From Mycobacterium sp. 1164966.3 (GTDB lineage Bacteria; Actinomycetota; Actinomycetes; Mycobacteriales; Mycobacteriaceae), in the NCBI RefSeq assembly GCF_001665395.1, contig NZ_LZSG01000026.1, forward strand, positions 1 to 64,000: 64,000 nucleotides of DNA, written 5' to 3'. The stretch's first letter is position 1; every line of letters begins with the position of its first letter. The notes beneath the pieces are model-generated. The model searched no databases, was not told the origin of the DNA, and saw nothing but the letters and a program-made list of their open reading frames with translations. A program made the position numbers and the translations under genes. Shown here in pieces: positions 61,256 to 64,000 of the stretch.

Positions 61256-62185
61256 TCACACCAGTGGGACGTGGCGATTTAGGAAGTCGATCTGGTCGGT
61301 CACTATCCCGTCGAAGTGCGGGTCCAGGTACGGCTCGAAGTGCGCGCAGTCATATGAGCGGACATCACCGCGGGGGATCCGGGCCACGATCTTCTGGGCT
61401 TTCGCGTACGGCGTCACGTCATCACGTTTTGCTAGCTGCACCAGGGTCGGCGCGGTGATGTTTGCGACCTTGCGTCCCGGTGAGTAGAACGGGATCCGCA
61501 ACACGATGCGGGCGGCGACGTCGTTCTCGGCGAGTAGTTCTTCGCGCTTGTCCCCGGCCATCCGCTCGACGAGCTCGGCGGCCCCCGGGGAGGTCATCAT
61601 CGCGACGTCACCTGGGTAGCCGATGGCTGCTGTCCGGTAGGGCGGGCGCCCGAGCCATGCGCCGATTTGGTCGCGCAGGCCGGCGAGGATCAACCGCGCT
61701 ACCAGTTTTGGGGATTGGGTAAAGGTCGACGCTGGGCCACTGACGTGGGGGACCTGGACGATAGCGGCTGCGAGACCGTGGTCGTGGGCGGCCAAGTTGA
61801 GAACGTGACCACCGCCGAAAGAGGAACCCCAGGCCACGACCCGGGTGGGGTCGACACCGTCCAGGCTGCGGGCGTAGGCGATGGCGGCCCGCCAATCAGC
61901 GTGCTGTTTGGCGATGTCAAGGATGCGACGGGGTTGTCCTTCGCTGGCACCCCAGTGTCGGTAGTCGAACACCAGGGCGGCATAACCCGCCTGGGCGAGT
62001 CGTGCGGCGTAGGCGTCCAGGCGCAGTTCGCGGAAGGCGGCGAACCCGTGGGCCAGTACGACGATGGGCGGGTTCTCAGCGCCATTAGGCCGGTACAGCC
62101 ACGCCGCACAAGTCGTGCCCTCGGACATAAAAGTGACGTCGTGCCGGACGTAGCCGCGTGGTTGGTTCATCGTCGGGGTCTCCAT
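61256..62185 (-). CDS. Alpha/beta hydrolase (dienelactone hydrolase-like)
   Basis: The 309-aa protein has the oxyanion strand PIVVLAHGFAAFRELRLDAYAARLAQAGYAALVFDYRHWGAS, the nucleophile elbow AWGSSFGGGHVLNLA, and a late Asp/His region (AKRDDVTPY, CAHFEPYLDPHF). It probably hydrolyses an ester or lactone. It diverges from the TetR gene; the 84-base gap holds two palindromic operators, so the hydrolase is the likely regulated target. Confidence 0.87.
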   Translation of the reverse strand: METPTMNQPRGYVRHDVTFMSEGTTCAAWLYRPNGAENPPIVVLAHGFAAFRELRLDAYAARLAQAGYAALVFDYRHWGASEGQPRRILDIAKQHADWRAAIAYARSLDGVDPTRVVAWGSSFGGGHVLNLAAHDHGLAAAIVQVPHVSGPASTFTQSPKLVARLILAGLRDQIGAWLGRPPYRTAAIGYPGDVAMMTSPGAAELVERMAGDKREELLAENDVAARIVLRIPFYSPGRKVANITAPTLVQLAKRDDVTPYAKAQKIVARIPRGDVRSYDCAHFEPYLDPHFDGIVTDQIDFLNRHVPLV

Positions 62186-62193
62186 CGGGTATC

Positions 62194-62208
62194 TTGAATG
62201 ACGTTCAA
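62194..62208. promoter_or_regulatory. TetR operator, copy 1
   Basis: TTGAATGACGTTCAA is a 15-base near-perfect palindrome (TTGAA-N5-TTCAA). It lies in the divergent hydrolase/TetR promoter. The same word with one change is repeated 32 bases to the right; both copies are followed by CAAA. Confidence 0.75.
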
Positions 62209-62225
62209 CAAAAGCTAACCGGTTC

Positions 62226-62240
62226 TTGAATGTCGTTCAA
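62226..62240. promoter_or_regulatory. TetR operator, copy 2
   Basis: TTGAATGTCGTTCAA repeats copy 1 with one substitution. It is spaced 32 bases centre to centre from copy 1, about three helical turns, so two dimers could bind the same DNA face. It lies 30 bases upstream of the TetR start and is likely to mediate autorepression. Confidence 0.75.
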
Positions 62241-62269
62241 CAAAGTGTGATCTAGTCGACGCAGAGGGA

Positions 62270-62833
62270 ATGATGGCACGGAACAAACGCCCTCAGGCCG
62301 CCGAAGAGAAGCGTGCAGAAATTGTCGCGGCAGCACGACGGCTGTTCATCGACGCTGGCTACGACACCACCCCGATGAGTCGGCTGGCGAAGGAGGCCGG
62401 GGTGGCACCGAACACCATCTACTGGTATTTCGGGGATAAGGACGACGTTTTAATCGCTGTGCTCGACTCCGTCATGGCCGACATCTGGCCGCAGTACCAA
62501 CAAGTTGCGACCGAACCGATCCCGGCTCGGGTGCTATGGGTGGTTCGCCAGTTACACCAGATGAGCCGCCTAGTGACGACCGTGCACGCCCGCGTCGAAC
62601 ATTCGGCCTCCATTGCCGAGTGGCATCGAAACTTCCATCTGATCACCGGCAGTATGTTCCGTTACGAATTGGAGACTGCGGGAGTCTCAACGTCGACTGT
62701 GGAAGCCGAAGTGATGATCGGCATCTTCACCGTCGAAGGACTCCTGATGCATGACCTGAATGAGATCGAGCAACGCACCATTTGCGACGTCCTGGCTTCA
62801 CGCTGGACTATGACCCAACCGCACCCGTCCTGA
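62270..62833 (+). CDS. TetR-family transcriptional regulator
   Basis: The 187-aa protein has the N-terminal TetR helix-turn-helix: AEIVAAARRLFIDAGYDTTPMSRLAKEAGVAPNTIYWYFGDKDDVLIAVLD. A helical ligand and dimerisation domain follows. GAGGGA precedes the tandem ATGs 62270/62273. It probably represses itself and the divergent hydrolase-SDR pair through the TTGAA-N5-TTCAA sites. It is the gene closest to the intact tRNA-Gly. Confidence 0.9.
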   Translation: MMARNKRPQAAEEKRAEIVAAARRLFIDAGYDTTPMSRLAKEAGVAPNTIYWYFGDKDDVLIAVLDSVMADIWPQYQQVATEPIPARVLWVVRQLHQMSRLVTTVHARVEHSASIAEWHRNFHLITGSMFRYELETAGVSTSTVEAEVMIGIFTVEGLLMHDLNEIEQRTICDVLASRWTMTQPHPS

Positions 62834-63090
62834 GCAGGGAAGTTGACGTGCGGTCTGTTGCCTAGGCTGGCCATCTCTTTTCCAGCGCACTGGATCGGCG
62901 GCAACTCCGACGCTCGGGGTGTGCCAGGCTGGCGAGCCCAAGACCTTGCGGTCAAGTTCTAGGCCCTCAATGGGGCTGCAACCGTCTCCCTCAACACTGT
63001 CCCGGCAACCTACTCTTCGATGGCACGGGACCGTTACGGGGCCGCCCGCCGTGGCCGGGAATAGCAACGGGGCGAATGCCCTGGTCAAGG
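62834..63090. other. Non-coding stretch left of tRNA-Gly
   Basis: No gene is supportable here. Its last ~60 bases are similar to the flank of tRNA remnant 3 (58600-58670), including GGGAC...GTTA...GGGG and GGGGCGAA...CCC...CAAGG. The short frame that reads through the tRNA antisense (MTGIEPAYSAWEA) is an artefact. Confidence 0.5.
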
Positions 63091-63164
63091 TGGAGCCGAT
63101 GACGGGAATCGAACCCGCGTATTCAGCTTGGGAAGCTGATGTTCTGCCATTGAACTACATCGGC
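63091..63164 (-). tRNA. tRNA-Gly, anticodon CCC
   Basis: On the minus strand the sequence begins GCCGATGTAGTTCAATGGCA and ends GGTTCGATTCCCGTCATCGG-CTCCA. The 7-bp acceptor stem (GCCGATG/CATCGGC), D arm, anticodon loop TTCCCAA (anticodon CCC, for GGG) and T arm are all present. The discriminator is T and the encoded CCA lies at 63091-63093. Three 3'-end remnants of this gene lie to its left. Confidence 0.97.
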
Positions 63165-63365
63165 GCGCTCGACACAGAAGGCTAGCATCCGCCGTCGACC
63201 CGACGAGGAGGCCTCGGCGGGTGTCGCCCGCCGCCCGCAACGCCTCAAATCGCCCTAATTAAGCAATCCGATTAGTTCTTACACACGCCTAATAGCAGTC
63301 GGCCAATTCCAAGTGCGCGACGTTATCGTTTCGTTATTTCGCCGTGATCTCGTATCCTCCATCGG

Positions 63366-64000
63366 GTGGGCAGGCACTCATTACCCAAGAAGCGTCGAAA
63401 TCCGTCGCTGCGCCTCGCTCTGGCACTCGGGCCAGCCGCCGCCTTCTTGGCTGCGGCAGGGAACGTTCACGCAGGTCCCAACCACGTCGCTGCCAAGCCG
63501 GCAACCGTCGTCGACGATGCTCCCCGTAGCGCGCAGATAGTGGCGGCATCGATTGCCCCGAAACGGAATATGTCCAATGCCGCACCAGGAATGGATAATG
63601 AGGGCGAATTCACAGCGGCGTCGAGATTGCGGATCGGATCACGCTTCTTGTCCGCCGGTGTCGCCTCGGAGCGCGGTCTACAAGTAAGGACGATCTTGGC
63701 GGCCCGCGCCATCAGCGAAGCCTTTCCCGAGATTCACGAAATCGGCGGCTGTCGGCCCGACGCGCTGCCCTGGCACCCCAACGGCTTGGCGATTGACGTC
63801 ATGATTCCAAATCCGAGCAGCGCTGAGGGCATCGAACTTGGTGACCGGATCGTCGCGTTCGTGCTGGCTAACGCGGATCGGTTCGGGATGCAGGACGCGA
63901 TCTGGCGCGGCGTCTACTACACGCCAGGCGGATCGCAGCCCAGCCGCCTCGGCCACTATGACCACGTCCACGTCACCACCACCGGCGGTGGATATCCGAC
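63366..64000 (+). CDS. Exported LAS-type (M15-like) peptidase or relative, 3' end outside window
   Basis: The frame runs from GTG 63366 to the window edge (211 codons) without a stop. It has a basic start and signal peptide (KKRRNPSLRLALALGPAAAFLAAAGNVHA) and an Ala/Pro-rich spacer. The domain then shows LQVRTILAARAISEAFPEIHEIGG, WHPNGLAIDVMIPNP and LGHYDHVHVTTTGG. The His/Asp and final HVH pattern is that of LAS metallopeptidases such as D-Ala-D-Ala carboxypeptidases. It closely resembles secreted mycobacterial proteins of this group. Activity is inferred only. Confidence 0.75.
   Translation, partial: MGRHSLPKKRRNPSLRLALALGPAAAFLAAAGNVHAGPNHVAAKPATVVDDAPRSAQIVAASIAPKRNMSNAAPGMDNEGEFTAASRLRIGSRFLSAGVASERGLQVRTILAARAISEAFPEIHEIGGCRPDALPWHPNGLAIDVMIPNPSSAEGIELGDRIVAFVLANADRFGMQDAIWRGVYYTPGGSQPSRLGHYDHVHVTTTGGGYP

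Noticed and set aside
62919..63185. Plus-strand frame encoding MTGIEPAYSAWEA
   Set aside because: This peptide is the antisense reading of tRNA-Gly and a known source of false annotations; the similar frame at 58541-58873 is the antisense of tRNA remnant 3.
63678..63971. Minus-strand frame opposite the last gene
   Set aside because: The plus-strand frame has a signal peptide and a clear LAS-type domain, so this is its shadow.

Overview
The window looks like the chromosome of a Mycobacterium, probably a non-tuberculous species. The support is high-GC coding sequence with frequent GTG/TTG starts, a PknH-type sensor lipoprotein, an LpqH/19-kDa-type lipoprotein, an MmpL-type transporter, a DUF3060 protein, F420-type nitroreductase, GMC and BVMO oxidoreductases, and an exported LAS-type peptidase. 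The species cannot be named from the sequence alone. I see no rRNA, CRISPR array, transposase or integrase; there is one tRNA.

Layout. 1-2.5 kb: tail of a Pro-rich exported protein, a small hypothetical, a DUF3060 membrane protein and an MDR-family reductase. 2.5-12.2 kb: a catabolic cluster with an aldehyde dehydrogenase, two paralogous Rieske oxygenase alpha subunits each followed by a ~110-aa helical protein, a plant-type ferredoxin, an amidohydrolase, two SDRs, a TauD-type dioxygenase, a small alpha/beta-barrel-like protein and a MarR regulator. A 14-bp sequence shared by two of its promoters is a candidate MarR operator. 12.2-14.1 kb: two tandem Tat-exported GH16 proteins. 14-30 kb: mostly housekeeping or accessory single genes, including a GT-C glycosyltransferase, guanine deaminase, a GAP-like membrane protein, a phytoene-desaturase-like flavoprotein, DUF5995, a Ser/Thr kinase fused to a MalT/LuxR-type ATPase, a PAP2-diacylglycerol kinase fusion and an AraC regulator. 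30-40 kb: a PknH-like lipoprotein, a large alpha/beta hydrolase, an AbrB/TauD/MMPL-FHA set, and a patatin-acyltransferase pair.

40.3-47.1 kb holds a complete actinobacterial-type gas vesicle operon in the order Y-Z-A-F-G-O-J-L-S-K, with overlapping or tightly spaced genes. It is preceded by a 1.3-kb, partly very AT-rich non-coding region with a SigF-like promoter, and closed by a 12-bp-stem terminator. A second SigF-like promoter with the same spacing precedes a small membrane-peptide gene just upstream.

48-52.3 kb: methyltransferase, VOC protein, Baeyer-Villiger-type monooxygenase, membrane protein and deazaflavin nitroreductase. 52.3-63.2 kb looks like a stack of insertions at the 3' end of tRNA-Gly(CCC). 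The intact tRNA is at 63.09-63.16 kb, and three displaced, progressively altered tRNA 3'-end copies lie at about 58.67, 57.13 and 52.29 kb, all in the same orientation. The segments between them carry lipoprotein, glycosyltransferase, GMC oxidoreductase, hydrolase, beta-lactamase-family, exonuclease-family, SDR and TetR genes. A ~76-bp palindromic repeat with imperfect terminal inverted repeats occurs twice (16.0 and 26.7 kb) in intergenic DNA.
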